Assembly: GCA_030549495.1 (NCBI GenBank)
Contig: JAUIRK010000097.1
Span: 1,397,001 to 1,461,000, forward strand
Direction of reading: 5' to 3'
From: Nectonema munidae
Lineage: Eukaryota; Nematomorpha; Nectonematoida; Nectonematidae
Length of the DNA: 64,000 nt
Every line of letters begins with the position of its first letter. Position 1 is the first letter of the stretch. Under the pieces are notes generated by a model. The model had not been told where the DNA came from. It searched no databases and worked only from the letters and a program-made list of their open reading frames with translations. Below, piece by piece: positions 48,906 to 62,126 of this stretch. The position numbers and the translations under genes were made by a program.

Positions 48906-49518
48906 TCATTTGATCTGTGAGCCGATTTCTTCTGCCAGACTTAATAATGAGAATAATTGTTCACAAAAGTATGAAGATCCAAACAAGGTAATTATTGCAA
49001 GACCAAATGTTTTCATAGATTTGAAATCAACTGGCAAAGAATTCCAAGTTTCAAGAACACAATTTTCGTAACTTAATTCTAACGTTTCATTTGCAGAAGA
49101 TGAACATTCATTATTTCCGAGTGTTTTACGCAGTTCTTGAAACTTTTCGCACCAAATAGCACTCTCTTTAAAATTCAAAGTGTCTTTTTACGCTTGAAGT
49201 TCGGCAAATAAAAGACTCCCCACATATCACGCACACAGCTTTGTCTTTATTTTCCAGTACTCCGTACATTGCTGTCCAACTTTGCTGAAAGCATCTGCCA
49301 CTACCAGTCTTGAATTTTTCTATTCATTTATTCGAAACTTTAATATTCAAATATCTGCAACAGAAATCATAAAAACAAATTTGAAGAACAAAGTTAATTA
49401 AAAAAAAAATTAAAAAAAAATTTATTTCAATAATTAACCTTCGCTTACCACTGTTGGGCTTTTTACTCCATTTTGTTAATTCAATCTTATTTTTCTCCAT
49501 GATGAAAATATATAACAA
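48906..49518 (-). pseudogene. hAT transposase (GTF2IRD2/ZBED5-like), core deleted
   Basis: On the minus strand, 49500-49441 gives MEKNKIELTKWSKKPNSGKR, and about 49320-49193 a BED-like zinc-binding segment (CFQQSWTAMYGVLENKDKAV, CVICGES). The sequence then jumps to 49178-48906, the C-terminal part with LETWNSLPVDF and LFGSSYFCEQLFSLLS, the dimerisation motif. The whole catalytic centre between zinc finger and C-terminus is gone and a frame break separates the pieces. AT-rich, intron-like sequence lies between the first two pieces. Confidence 0.75.
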
Positions 49519-49831
49519 ACAAAAAAATCTTCATAAAGTTAATTGTTAATAATTTCGTTTAGTTTGTAAAAATTATTAAAAAAAATTGTTTTTCTCTGTA
49601 TTTTTGCCATTTTGAATGATCATGTAACCTATGTAAATAAAACTTCACCGCTTGCAATGAATGTAACATCGAAGCTTTGAGTATAGTTGTGTGCTTCTAA
49701 ACTTAGAGCGATATAAAATACTTTAGGAGACTTTTATGATTGCTCAATGTTAGTTTTTATACAAAGAGCACCAATAATTTAGATTAGCTTAGCTTTAGAG
49801 TGTAAGAGCAAATGTATACTTCAAATTTATA

Positions 49832-50686
49832 TCAAAACAGGTTAGTAATAAGATATACATAACACGGGGTCCGCACAAAATCCACATTACAACCACCTCT
49901 AAATTTAATTAGTTGTTCAATCCTAACTGTTTCAAGAGGAGTCCAGAATTTATGACACTTTTTAAAAAAATTATCATGAATAAATCTTATAGGAGAGATT
50001 TTGTCATTTTTGTCTTTAACAGTATGATCATCAAACCTAATGAAAATGTTTATAAACATGAACATAGATCTACCAATAGCTGCTCTAAGGAATGGATCTC
50101 CATTTTTTGAAAAAAGTTGTGTGATAATTTTCTGGTCTTTGGCTTGACCGATGTGGAGAACACAACCAAAGTATGCCATGAGGTCAGAAATTTCAAATCT
50201 TTGGTAGCAGCTTCTAAGTTCTTCCCATTTGCAATTGACATTACTTTAAAAAGTATTAAAAATAAAATGAAATGTGGCAAAAATTTACTTGTCAGCTTTT
50301 TTTCGTTATCTCCACTACAGGATTCATCAAAGTTATGTCAAAAAAAGTTTGAAAATTTCATAATGGTTCTTCAAACCTTGTGCTTCATTTGAAGATCCAA
50401 AAAGCCTAGATGACAGATTGCGTCTATTCCGAATCAAACTGGGACCACAAACAGAGTTTTGAGAATCCCAAGTATATTTGCTTCCATCTGGAGCCAAGAG
50501 GCTATCATCTATATTTTCCGTGTTTGTTTCTTGGTCATTATCATGACTGTCGTCATCACCCTCTTCGGATTCAATAACAGATTCTTGAGAACTAAAATTC
50601 TCGAAAACATCAGAAGCCATATCTTCCGAACATTCAGAAAACACTTCTTCACTGCATTTAGAAGTATATGAGGATGAAAAACTCAT
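49832..50686 (-). pseudogene. piggyBac transposase fragment, fourth copy
   Basis: 50686-50333 is an acidic, Ser/Glu/Asp-rich N-terminus (ESEEGDDDSHDNDQETN; NRRNLSSRLFG). 50280-50050 and 50179-49832 continue in changing frames through FGCVLHIGQAKDQK, FLRAAIGRSMFMFINIFIRF and FIHDNFFKKCHKFW, ending near RIEQLIKFRGG, where the family has an Asp (xDEQ) that reads RIEQ here. The remaining catalytic part and C-terminus are absent. Closest in this window to the fossil at 12.8-13.9 kb. It lies inside the nested hAT; I could not fix its ends. Confidence 0.8.
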
Positions 50687-52909
50687 GGTTTAAATTGATG
50701 TTGGCTAAAGATTGTAATTGATGAACACTTCAGACCACAAAACTACACATGTAAGAAAATCAATAGTTACAAAACGTATCACAAACGACTGTAAACATTA
50801 TTCATGCGTTTGACACTTTTTATATACTTTATTGCGTTGCTTGAAGATCTGCGTCAATGGATCAATAATTTTCATGGTTGTTTTTGAAAAGACACTGAAG
50901 AAATGGTGGAAAACGTATACAATGCATAAACAACGTATTGCTCAGTTTAAATTGAAAGATGATCCGAAAGTATTATATCGTTTCACATACTTTCATGTGT
51001 AATATTTGTCTAAGCTTGTTTTTTTTGTGTTAGTTTTTCATAAATAAAATCTTCGGTTTTCGTGATTTAACTTCATTTAATTTGAAAACCGTGTACACTT
51101 TGTTTTTTCCTTTTCAATATTGAAATAATAATTTTCAACCAGAAAAAAAGTTCATCTAGGTGGTGTTAATTTTTTTTTCATAGAATAAAGGAAAATAATC
51201 AAAACTTTGAATTATAAATGAATTTTTTTCTTAATTTTATACATATAGTAATCCAAAATTTAAAGCTACAGTAAAAACTTGATTTATTTGACAATCTTTT
51301 CAGTAAGATAAATCTATCTTTGGTGAAAGCTATTAAAGTTTTGGAAGAAGAAAAAAATTTCAAAATTTTCATATGATTTAAATTTTTATATTTTTCAAGC
51401 GTGCCATTTAAAATCTCTGCGTGCCACAAGTGGCACGCGTGCCATAGGTTCGCCACCACTGGTGTAGGGGAAACGTAAAATTATTTTTCAAAAAACTTAA
51501 GTTATGCTGTAAAATTTTTTAGTTTTTGTTCAAGCTCTATAACTTTTTCTGATAGACTTTTTTCCTTAAAAGTTATTATAAAGGCAAATCATTGCAAAAT
51601 GTTAAAAGTTATTTTACTTTTTGTAGCTTGCACCAATTTAGCTTTTAAACTATTTTTGAATGATGCTGAGAAAAATGAAGTAATGCAATCTTAATTTATT
51701 GTATGATTTTTGTTTGCACAATTTTATCTTTATTTTATACTCTTTTTTGAGAGTCTAACTAACTTACACTTATTCTTATACACTAAAAAGAATGAAAAAA
51801 ATTCTAATACCAAGTTTTCTAACTTTAGTTTTGTTACATTTTTGATAGAAATTACCTCAGAAAAGTTATGTAATTTGGATGTGTTTTTTTTATTTATTTT
51901 TCTCAATAAAACAGTTTTCCATTTTTTAGGAAGAAGAAATGGAACAACTGAAAATTAATGAATGATTTTTTCATTAAATAAAATTTCCAATTTTTTTTAT
52001 TGTTAATTGATATCTTTACCCCTTTTCTACACATAATTTGGAGATGGTGCGCATCTATTTGAAGTGAGAAAGAAGGAGCTATATATAAGTCCTCATTCAT
52101 TGTTGAGGTTAAGCTTAATAGGGCGGGGGTTAAAGTTTACATTAAGCTTAATTAAGAATGAAATAGAATAGACAAGAGAGGAGTAGGAATTCAGAAAAAT
52201 TTGTTGTCTTTTTTGGAAGACGCTTGAAAGTCCGCCCTCTAATAATTTCAAGGATGTGCGCCCCTGAATCAATCACATTTTTTCATATAAACATCCCATG
52301 GTGTCTAGTAGACTCTTTTCTTTCAGACTACATTCACTCATAAAACTCTCGAACCTTCAGTTATTTGTTTTCTCTATCAATTAAATATCCGTTAATCAAT
52401 TCCTGTAGTGTGCCTGATAGGCTACTTCATTTTCAAATGAAAAGCCTATTCGCCCCTCCCCCCCCCCCCCCTCCCCCCAACAATTTTGGATTTTTTAAAC
52501 TAGTGTATATGCGATATGCAAATTTAATTAAAATATTTTCGCTGGAAGTATAGTATTTAAATTTCACCAATTTTGTAAAAAAAATATAAAGTAGTCTTAT
52601 AAATTTAGGTATGCGCTGAATAAACTCTATTTTAAGGATTGCTTGAATATATGGTTTCCCGTGGTATTTCCAGACCAAAAATTAGAAAAAAAATCCCGCC
52701 CCCCCCCCCCCCCAAATAATTTTGAGGATGTGCGCCCCTGCTACAATATGTAAATGAGAGGCGGCTTTTGCCCGTTTGCCGTAGTTTAACATTTGCACTG
52801 GTGCGCCATATGGCCATATGAGGGCCCCATCTCTATGCCTATCTTGTCCGACCACTGGTATACTATTTATCTTAAAAATTCACTCTTTTAAAATCATTTT
52901 TCTTAGGAA

Positions 52910-53119
52910 ATGGATGTAGTGTTAAATGTCTTCGACAAGTACTTATTCACTCCTTACATATATCCAAAATCTCTGGATGAAGATTCTCTCTTTCGCCAGG
53001 CAATAAGTCTCTTCGCTATAACTCTCACATTTGGCTACTTTTTGTATTTTTCGATTGGTTGGCTCTGCTTCTACTTTCTCTACGATAAAAGATACATGAA
53101 GCATCCGCATTTTCTTCCC
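52910..53119 (+). CDS. SC5D: SC5D exon 1 (start codon)
   Basis: 70 codons from ATG to MKHPHFLP, ending in phase 0 before GTAATT. A CATTTTTCTTAG acceptor-like site ends at 52906, 3 nt before the ATG, so a non-coding 5' exon probably lies upstream, perhaps beyond the hAT nest. Confidence 0.92.
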
Positions 53120-56100
53120 GTAATTCATTTTATTCCCACATCTCAACTTCTTTTCGTAATGATTACTTTTGTGGTAGAATCAGCTATCACTGGAAATTCA
53201 ATGCGCTGTTAAAAACATTTTTTTCATGGCTTGCCTTCAAGTCCTAGTTTTTTTGATCGAAGTTAGAGGCTACAGCAAACTCTATGATCATATCCCACTC
53301 ACCATAAAAGGTTCACCCTTCTTTTTTATCCAATATTCTAAAAAGGGAATTCATACACCTTATGCAAAAATCGATGCATTTTGAGACGATTCAAAATGAT
53401 TTGGGTATTATACAAGAATAAATCTAACATTAACACAAGTAAAAATATCAACATTAATTTTATTATAATTTAAACAGTTTTAGAAAATAAAGTTTGAGGG
53501 GGTTGGTGGGCCTAAAAATTAAGATTTGAATGCATTAACAATTTTAGTTTAAATTATTTGAAAAAATATAAAATTTCCGATCATATATGAGATATTTAAA
53601 ATGCACCCTATCAATATCATTAAAAATATATGGTGAGATTGTTGTTGCCTTTGTTGGTTGTGCTAGTGCAGCTTATACTCTGCCTGAATTGGCCGTTGTA
53701 TGTGATGCAAGACTTAGATAACATTTTATTTTGTTTTACATCTTTAATCTCTTCATCCTCTTTTGATTCACTAAAATATTATTTTCTCTTTTCATTCGTT
53801 GAAATTCCTTAGAAAAAGGTATCACGAGATTTTGAAGGATACATTTTTTGAATGTCTTTTTAAATAATTACAATATATATAATGTTATATTCATAACATC
53901 AAATTATTTTTTAAAGTAAAATTATATATACGACTTTTTGGTGTAAAATTCCTTTTTGATATTTTTAGTATAAAAAATTTATCTACCTGAAAATTTGAAA
54001 ACATAAAAATGGGTCATAATAATAATTAATTAGTTAAAATGAGGTCATCGATCTCAAAATTCAACTTTAACTTTTACAAAAGATTTTTTTGTTCAATCAT
54101 AAATTATTCTTTTTGATTGGCTTATGGTAAAGTGGGTATATCTTCTGTATTTATAGCATCGTTTTCTTTAAATTTTCTTTTAGATATGTTAATACTCTTT
54201 AATTATTTCTTCTACACTACTTGTTAGAGCCATCTTTGGAGGCACCAAAGAACATCGCGTCTAAAATATCATTAAGCCTTTGTACCTAGATGAAAGTAGC
54301 TAATCAGTAATCTTTGCTTATCTACATATCTTCCACATTCATTCATATGAACTTTTATTCATTATTACCAAAGCTTACATTTATATTATTGACCTTCGTA
54401 TTTTTTGTATCTTATTTGACTTTAATATCCTTGGAATATGTACATTATGCATGTTTCAAAATGCAAGTATGATGGCTGATTGATTAAAACTGAGTTTATT
54501 ATTGTAATGACCTCATAAACTGTTTGGATGTACCTGAAGTTAACAATTTTCTCATAATTTGAAATTGTAAGCCAAAAATAGAAATTATGCTTTTTATGTT
54601 GTACTTAGTATTTTTATGAAATCAAATATTACAATTTAAGATTTCGTTCTTTATACTATTTTTTATCAATATTTCTATTAGACCAATTCGCCTTGGGCCA
54701 ATTGATATTAGAGCAATCATCATTGGACCAATCAAACCAAACACATGTTTGTCATATTATCCTTAAAGATTAAGATGGATTAATTATAAAATAAAATCTT
54801 ATTTACAATCTTCTATCAGCTCTTTCTTATCTTATCAGTTAGTTTAGACACAAATTGTAGGTCATAAAATTTTGTACTATCTGTATTTCCTCTCATACAA
54901 TTTTATTTATTAAGGTTTCCAAAAGCTTTCCTTAAATGTTCTTGGTTTTTTACTATTCACTGATTTTGGAATTTACTGGATTCACCGATTTTTGCATTAT
55001 GGTGTCATTTATCGCAGCCTACACAAATTACACCACAAATGGAAGGTAATCATTTTTTTAAAGAATATTATATTTCCGTTGAACATCAAGTGCTACTTGT
55101 ATTATTACGCGTATCTCTGTTTTGCAATGAATCCTTTTTTTAAGTCATAATCGCACTAATGCAAAATTTCTTCTTGTAAACCACTCAAAATGGTATCTTT
55201 TAGGAAAAACTTTCATGAAAATGAAGGATGCTGCTTGTCTTTTGTTATGCAAATAACATCGTTGCAAGGATTCTTTCTCTATTATAAATACAGAACTTCG
55301 AATTTTTATCATCAACGATTGAAAAAATTTGCTAAGTGAATGAGTAGTTCATTTATCGCTGTCTATCACGTTGATGCAGTACCCTTGTAGTTATAATACA
55401 GTCAAACCTGGTTTAACGATGACTTTCAATTCTTCCCAATTAATCTAAACCACCTCTTCACAAAACCATGAATTCTTCTTATAGTCAATGTCACAATTAT
55501 AAATTTCGATTGGATAAATAAAAATTTTGGTTTCCGACAAATTTATTAGAAAAATATGAAAAATTATGCATTCAAAAATTTATTCTAGCTTATTTTTACT
55601 TATCTAATTATTTTTCCCACATGCAACTATAAATATATGTTTTCTAAATATTTCTACGTAGTAAAAATATTGATTCATTGTTCTAGCCACCATACTCGCC
55701 TGATTTAAATCAAATTAGAAATCAGTTTTTGTAAAGGTTAAAGAAATTGATATCAACATGAAATAATGTGGACGAATTAAATTTAATTTTTTTAAGTTCC
55801 TGTCACAGTCTTGTTTTTGGTAGTAGTAGTACTTTTCAAGGTTTTTACAGTTGTATGTAGGTAAAAAAATAATTCTGTAAGTAATCGGAAAGAATAAATT
55901 GAAATATACTTTTGAATACATTTTTGAATTTTGCATATTTTTGTAATATTTTTCTAACAAACTTGTTGACAATCAAGATTTTTATTTATTCTATCGAAAT
56001 TTTTATTTTTACAATTGACTAGGGGTTAACTGTATATTTTATTTTTCACAATATCAAATCCAATAGTTTCCATGACAACATTCAGCAAGGGTTTTAATAC

Positions 56101-59100
56101 GATCGCGAAACAAGAATTTTTGATCACATTAGCCATAGAGTGAAACATATTTGAAAAATGTCAAGTCTAAAATCTAGATGTGAATATAGGATGAAATTTT
56201 TTAAGCTTGCTACTCAATGCATTATTTATCATGAAGTCAAAGTATCATTTGTAAAAAGGCAGAAGTATTTCGAAAAAGTGCTTTTGTTTTATAGTTAATA
56301 CCATGACAAATATCACTCAAAATGTTTTCATTCGGTCCTGATGTATTGATAAATTAAAATATAAAAGAAGATATTTTAGAACTTCAATCCAGTAGCGTTT
56401 GACTGCTAAATTCTCTAATTTGAAAAATTTTGAATTGAATAATTATATTATTATTCCATACCTTGTATAACGCTTTAGAAGAGACTTTAATTTATGAAAA
56501 TTAAGCAATTTGATTTTCCAATTCGTACTTACGATAACATTTGCAGGCCGTACACAGCATTAATGAAGCGTGGGAGGAGGGGGGGGGGTGAAAAATCTAA
56601 TAAAGCTGACCTAGTTATATAAGATCACAGTATAAGTCAAAATATGAGGTCCTCTATAAGAGATCTTGTTATAAACTTTATTAAATGACATAGTGAGTGT
56701 TTATTAATTCAAAACATAACAAAAATTATAAGCTAATGTTTATTTAAAATTTACAAAAAATTTAACTAAGTAAACTGTCAAATTCAAGTCTACGAGGATG
56801 TTTTCGAACATAGATATCAACAACTCTATCTAAATCTACTTCTGTATCATAGTGAACATGCAGAAGTGCCAGGTTAGAGAGACGAGCTTTATTCATTGAT
56901 TTATTTTTTTTTAAGTAATACTAACTCCTATTTATAGTATATATATACCCTCATCTTGAGTATTCTGAATATTTTTCTCCATACTTATGCATAAATATTT
57001 ATCAAACTTACTTTTGTAGATTTTTGTAGCTTATATCAATTTAGCTTTTAAACTATTTTTGAATGATGCTGAGTAAAATGAAATAATGCTATCTTAATTT
57101 TTTGTTTGCACAATTATAACTTCATTTTATATCCTTGCCCCCGAATCAATCACATTTTTTCATATAAACATCGCATGGTTCTAGTAGACTCTGCCTTTAG
57201 ACTACATTCATTCATATAAAACTATCCAACCTTCAGTTATTTGTTTTCTCTATGAATGAAATATCCTTTCGTCAATTCCTGTAATGTGTCTGGTAGACTA
57301 CTTCATTTTTCAAATGAAAAGCCTATTCCACCCCCTAACATTTTTGGATTTTTTTAAACTAGTGTATATTCGATCGTTGTAGGTAAAAATGCCCCTGGAA
57401 TAAATGCCCCCAATTAAAAAGTAGGAAAAAATGCCCCCTAATTTTTGATTTTCAGAATTTTTTAAATTATATTTGGTACCGTTTTGAAAGGAACCGTTTT
57501 GCTGTTTTATAAAAAAAATTTCGTATTTAAAAAATTGTCGTATGCTCTTTTTAGTTTACTTTAATTAAATTTTAAATGTTTTAGATAAAAAGTTAACTAT
57601 TTTTTTTTACAAAAAATCTTTAGTTGACAAGTTAAAAAATTTTTTTTTTAATTTTAATTAATAATTTTTTTGTGTTGGGGCATTTTTTCCTAATTTTAAA
57701 TTAGGGCCTTTTTTCCTACTTTTTAATTGGGGGATTTTTTCTGCGCACTATATTCGTTATTAAAATTTAATTAAAATATTTTGGCTGGAAGTATAGTATT
57801 TAAATTCACCAATTTTGTAAAAAAAATATAAAGTAGTCTTATAAATTTAGGACTTTAGGCATGCGCTGAATACACTCTATTTTAAATGATTGCTTGAATA
57901 TTTGGTCTCCCGTGGTATTTTCAGACCACTAATTTTGAAAATTGCAAGAAAAAAATTTAGCCCCCCAATAATTTTGAGGATGTGCGCCCCTGAATTGATT
58001 ACCAATTTTTTATAGAAAAAAAATTTCTCTATAGGATTATTTTCTGCTTATTCATTTGCATTATTGATACGTAATAATAATCTCGGTTATTAAATAATAA
58101 TTCGAATCGATCGATCAATATTAATTGCATTTGGTAGGTTGTGCGATTTACTTTTCTGTTTTATGAATTTTTAATATAAAAATTTGTAAAAACCGGTATT
58201 AAATATTTTAGGTGCCAACACCATTTGCCAGTCATGCATTTCATTTTTTAGACGGATTCGCTCAAGGACTGCCATACCACATCTACGTTTTCCTATTTCC
58301 TTGTCATAAGCTAACATTTTTAGCTCTATTTTTCTTTGTTAACCTGTGGACAATATCTATTCATGACGGCTATTTCAGGTAAGTGTTTATGTTTATAACT
58401 TGCACAATAAAACTCCACTCTAGAATGCAATTTTTGTTCCCTAATATGATTAGGCATTTATTATTTTTACGCTACTCATCAGTCATTTATTTCTATCCAT
58501 TTTAAGCCGACTCATCCTGTGCATGAAGATTGGTGTCAACGAGAACGGCTTTCTCTTACGAAGTTTTTAATTCACAAAGATGTTTACGTTTATGAGCCGT
58601 TGCTTTTGTTGATGTGGGCATGCGTATTTGCTCACTCGTTGTTGGCATTCTTCTCGTAATTAGCGCTCTCCTAAAAAAACTGATACTGAAAAGGATTAGA
58701 GTTTGCGTTTGTCTAACTTTTTGCCTGGTTATTCCTAGGTAAATGACTGCGACAAGTCAGGGGTTACTAATATACTCTCTACACTCATCTTAAGTAGAAT
58801 AATTATGTGTGGCACTTCAGAATTTTGTGAATTTCAAGCTGAATTTGATTACGGAAGCTACTTTTTGATAACTATACATTTAAAAATATCATAAATCGAA
58901 GTTTCTAATACAAAATAAAATATTGCTTATAAATTATAGTACAAAATCTTATCTTCAACAATGTTAGAATTAAAAGATCAAGTTATAGCTGTTTGATAAG
59001 TACCCTGAGAAAAATCATGGATATTAAAGTTTATCCCACTATTAATTTTAACAAGAATTTCTAAAGGGAAGCGCATATTTATATATACATTACCTTGAAA

Positions 59101-62100
59101 TTGAAATGTATATATGCTAATTTTCCAATGATTATTTGGTGCTGCAACAACAAAACAAAGAAATGGAAAATGGCTGGAGTGGATGAAGTTTTTTCACAAA
59201 AGAAAGATGAAAACATTGGTTGAAAAGAAAATTTCGGAGCACTAGTTTTTTCAACTTCAAAACAATCAAGTGTGAATGAAGGAACTACAACATCAGATAG
59301 AGAATTTGTTGCCAACTATTAGCAGACATCAACTTCGCGACAAATATCTAACTCTAATAAAGTAAAGGGCCTTGATTTTTCAATGTTTGTAAAAGTCTAA
59401 GCTGCTTCTGAATAGGAATCGTCCCGTTGGGCAAAACCAGCTATTCATACATCAATACCAACATTAAAACTGAAAGCCCAAACAATTGCGAAAAACTTGA
59501 AGGTGGGTTTAAAATAAATTCTCCTCTCCAGATAGATTAGGACTGCAAACTAATGGCAGATATCACTGCTTATGAAAATATTGAACAAACCTAATTTTTG
59601 ACCAATTGATTTGGTCAACTTCTTAATACTTCCATTACTAGTGTAACACGTAATCATTTCATATGAATGAAATAGATCAATTAGCATTGGAGTGAAACGT
59701 GTCTGACCAAGTAATGTGGGCATGTTTTGACGCAACTGTTTTTAACCCCAAGCTATAATAGTGTTTGCGCTAGAACAGAAAATGGATATAGACATATTGC
59801 GGCTAGTTTGTCGACAACATGTTTTGGAAATAGTCTTAGAAACTGCTTTTTCTTTGCCAGCTTACTCTGTCCCTGACATTCAAATGTTCAAGAGATTCAA
59901 AGTCAAGTGGGCGGAAATTGATAAGAAACTTATCAAACAGCAAGGGATGCCTTAGCGTTGCAGAGAAAATCGCAGATACGGAATACATCATTAAATTTGC
60001 TCAGGCTCAACTTGATTGACGGCAGCTGCGTTATAACTATCATCATTTGTCAAAACCTAATCCTATTTAGTATGTTTTGCAAAATTATTATTTCGGTCAT
60101 TACAATGATATGCCTAATTTTACTTTCCAAACCCGTAGAACCAAGATTTTAAGGACTAAATTATTTTCCTAATTTTACAATTAAGCCTTAACCTCTTTAG
60201 ATTTTCTTCTTAGATTTTCGTTGATCCAAAAGTTAGTATAATCCTCATCAATTTTTAAATTTCGTATTCTTGATTGGGGAAAACTGTTTAGATTCGTATG
60301 AATAGCTAGAAGTTTTTTAAGAAGTTTTAAGAAACCTTTTTTAAGAGCTATCAAATTTATTTTTATTACTTCTACTTGTAACTCGCCAAAAATATTATCA
60401 AAGTTGGCAAAAATAGGAATTAAAAAATGGGACCAATTTTAGCTTAAATATACAAACAAAATATATACTCTAGTCCAGAGATAATATTTTGACTTTAAAT
60501 CGCATTTTGCAATAATGAAGATTTGACTGGACCAATGAAATTATCTCAAGAGCTGCATTTAGCCTCTTGGTATTATGTTATACACCCACCCTAGAAACTG
60601 TAAAAGTATCATACAGAGGTTTTCACTAAAAAAATGTTTCAACAGTTTACCAGGATATTTTGAAAACTTTGAAATTTCCAAGTATTCAAATTTAAATTTG
60701 ACCCTATTGATTTTTTATCAGTATAAATATATTAGAGGCAGGATTTTATATACCGTATTTGATATAAATTTGTGATAGGGCTATAAGTTTTCACAGTTCC
60801 CTTTCTTGCGCCTAGCTTTGTTGACTGAAGTGTTTTGGGTGAAACCCAATCTCGTCATAAAATTGAAGTATTTATATTGCTCGTCCAAAGGCATCTTGGT
60901 ACTATGGAGTGTTTTCACCAAGGAAACACAATTTACCCCGTTTTTATTGGATTATGAGGTGTGTAATCACAATGCTGGAACAGAGTACTGTACGGGTTAA
61001 GGCCCCTTTATCCTTGCCCCCTCCGCCCCGTTAGCGAGTATAACTAAAAAATGACACAAGAGACGGGTATGGGCGGGTTTTGCAAAATTGGATGTACATT
61101 TTATCATAGAGTTCTACTGCACACATTATTCAACTGCACGTCACAGTATCATACTATGTGCTGCATACTTACGACTTTTTTCTCAAATAACAAGCTATCA
61201 CGGGATGTTGTCAATACATATACGCTGTATGATGAAGGAAGGGTGTGTTGTGTTTTAGAAATAGGGGTTTAGTAGATCCGTTATAACATGAACCGTTTAT
61301 AACGCTGCTCCGTCGCCTAGACCCCGCCATTCTCTCCATAAAGGATCTACTGTGTACAACTAAAACCTATTAATCAAATAAATTGTATTTAAAATTCTTC
61401 CCATTTTTCATAAATATCGAGCATAAAATAGAAGATTTGAAGGAGAAAACGGGTTGAGAATATATTGGTGATGATTATAAGCTCTAAAGACAATATAAGA
61501 ATGAGAAATATCTTCTCAAAAAATAGTGAGTACTTGTAGGCCCGTACAAAAAACAAAAACGGGTTCAAAGAATATTTAAATAAAATGGGGCGAGTGAAAA
61601 AATATTTTAAAAATAAAGCGGCTTGATAAAATTTTAAAATGGGTGGACATGTGTTGCATAAACTAGTCCCGTGCAGTGCTCTATGCTGTAAAACTAATCA
61701 GAGACCATGCAAATTCACTGTTCAACAAATCAAAAATTTTTTTTTTTTCTTTTTACAAAAAAAATTTTTTTAAATTTTCCCTTTCGCGTTTGTATTTATA
61801 TTTTTAAAAAATTTTTTTTTTTCCCCCCCTTTTCTTTTTTTTTCCTTTCTTAAAAATTTTTTTTTCACTTTTTATATTTTTAATTTTTTTTTTTTTTTTT
61901 TAAAAAATATTTTTTTTTTTTTTTTTTTATTTAAAAATAAAAAAGTGTGGTAAATAATAAAAAAAAAAAAAAAAAAATAAAAAAAATTTTTTATTTATTT
62001 TTTTTTTTTTTTCCCCCCCCCCGGGCCCCAAAAAAAAAGGAAGGAAAAGGCAGAAACCCCCCCCCCCCCCGGAAAAAAAAAGCCAAAAAACAGGGGGGGG

Positions 62101-62126
62101 GAAAAAAAGAGAAAAAAAAAAGGGGG

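Larger units (their letters stand above)
48658..51461 (-). mobile_element. Nested hAT element
   Basis: Ends CAGTGATGGCTAACCTTTT (48658) and AGGTTCGCCACCACTG (ending 51461), with an 8-bp duplication bearing one mismatch: CTGTAGGG (48650-48657) and GTGTAGGG (51462-51469). The subterminal GTGGCACGCGTGCCATAGG is typical of a widespread hAT group. The interior carries a deleted hAT transposase and a piggyBac transposase fragment. The copy at 30.3 kb lacks this insertion. Confidence 0.88.
47861..52740. mobile_element. hAT-type element, host of further insertions
   Basis: The right end ATGTGCGCCCCTG (ending 52740) and left end TAAGGGCGCACAT (47861, two mismatches from the inverse) are flanked by a perfect 8-bp duplication CTACAATA (47853-47860 and 52741-52748). 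After removing the nested hAT (48658-51461), about 2.1 kb remains, with no transposase frame. Related copies lie at 29.5-31.1 kb (inverted) and 57.0-58.0 kb. An extra segment of about 520 bp (about 51745-52266) absent from the other copies ends in a second GGATGTGCGCCCCTGA motif. Confidence 0.82.

Noticed and set aside
53120-53212. SC5D exon 1 extended as a 100-residue protein to the stop at 53212
   Set aside because: The last 30 codons have no similarity to the family, while splicing out 58 bp restores the exact family sequence NQ...EI after HPHFLP.
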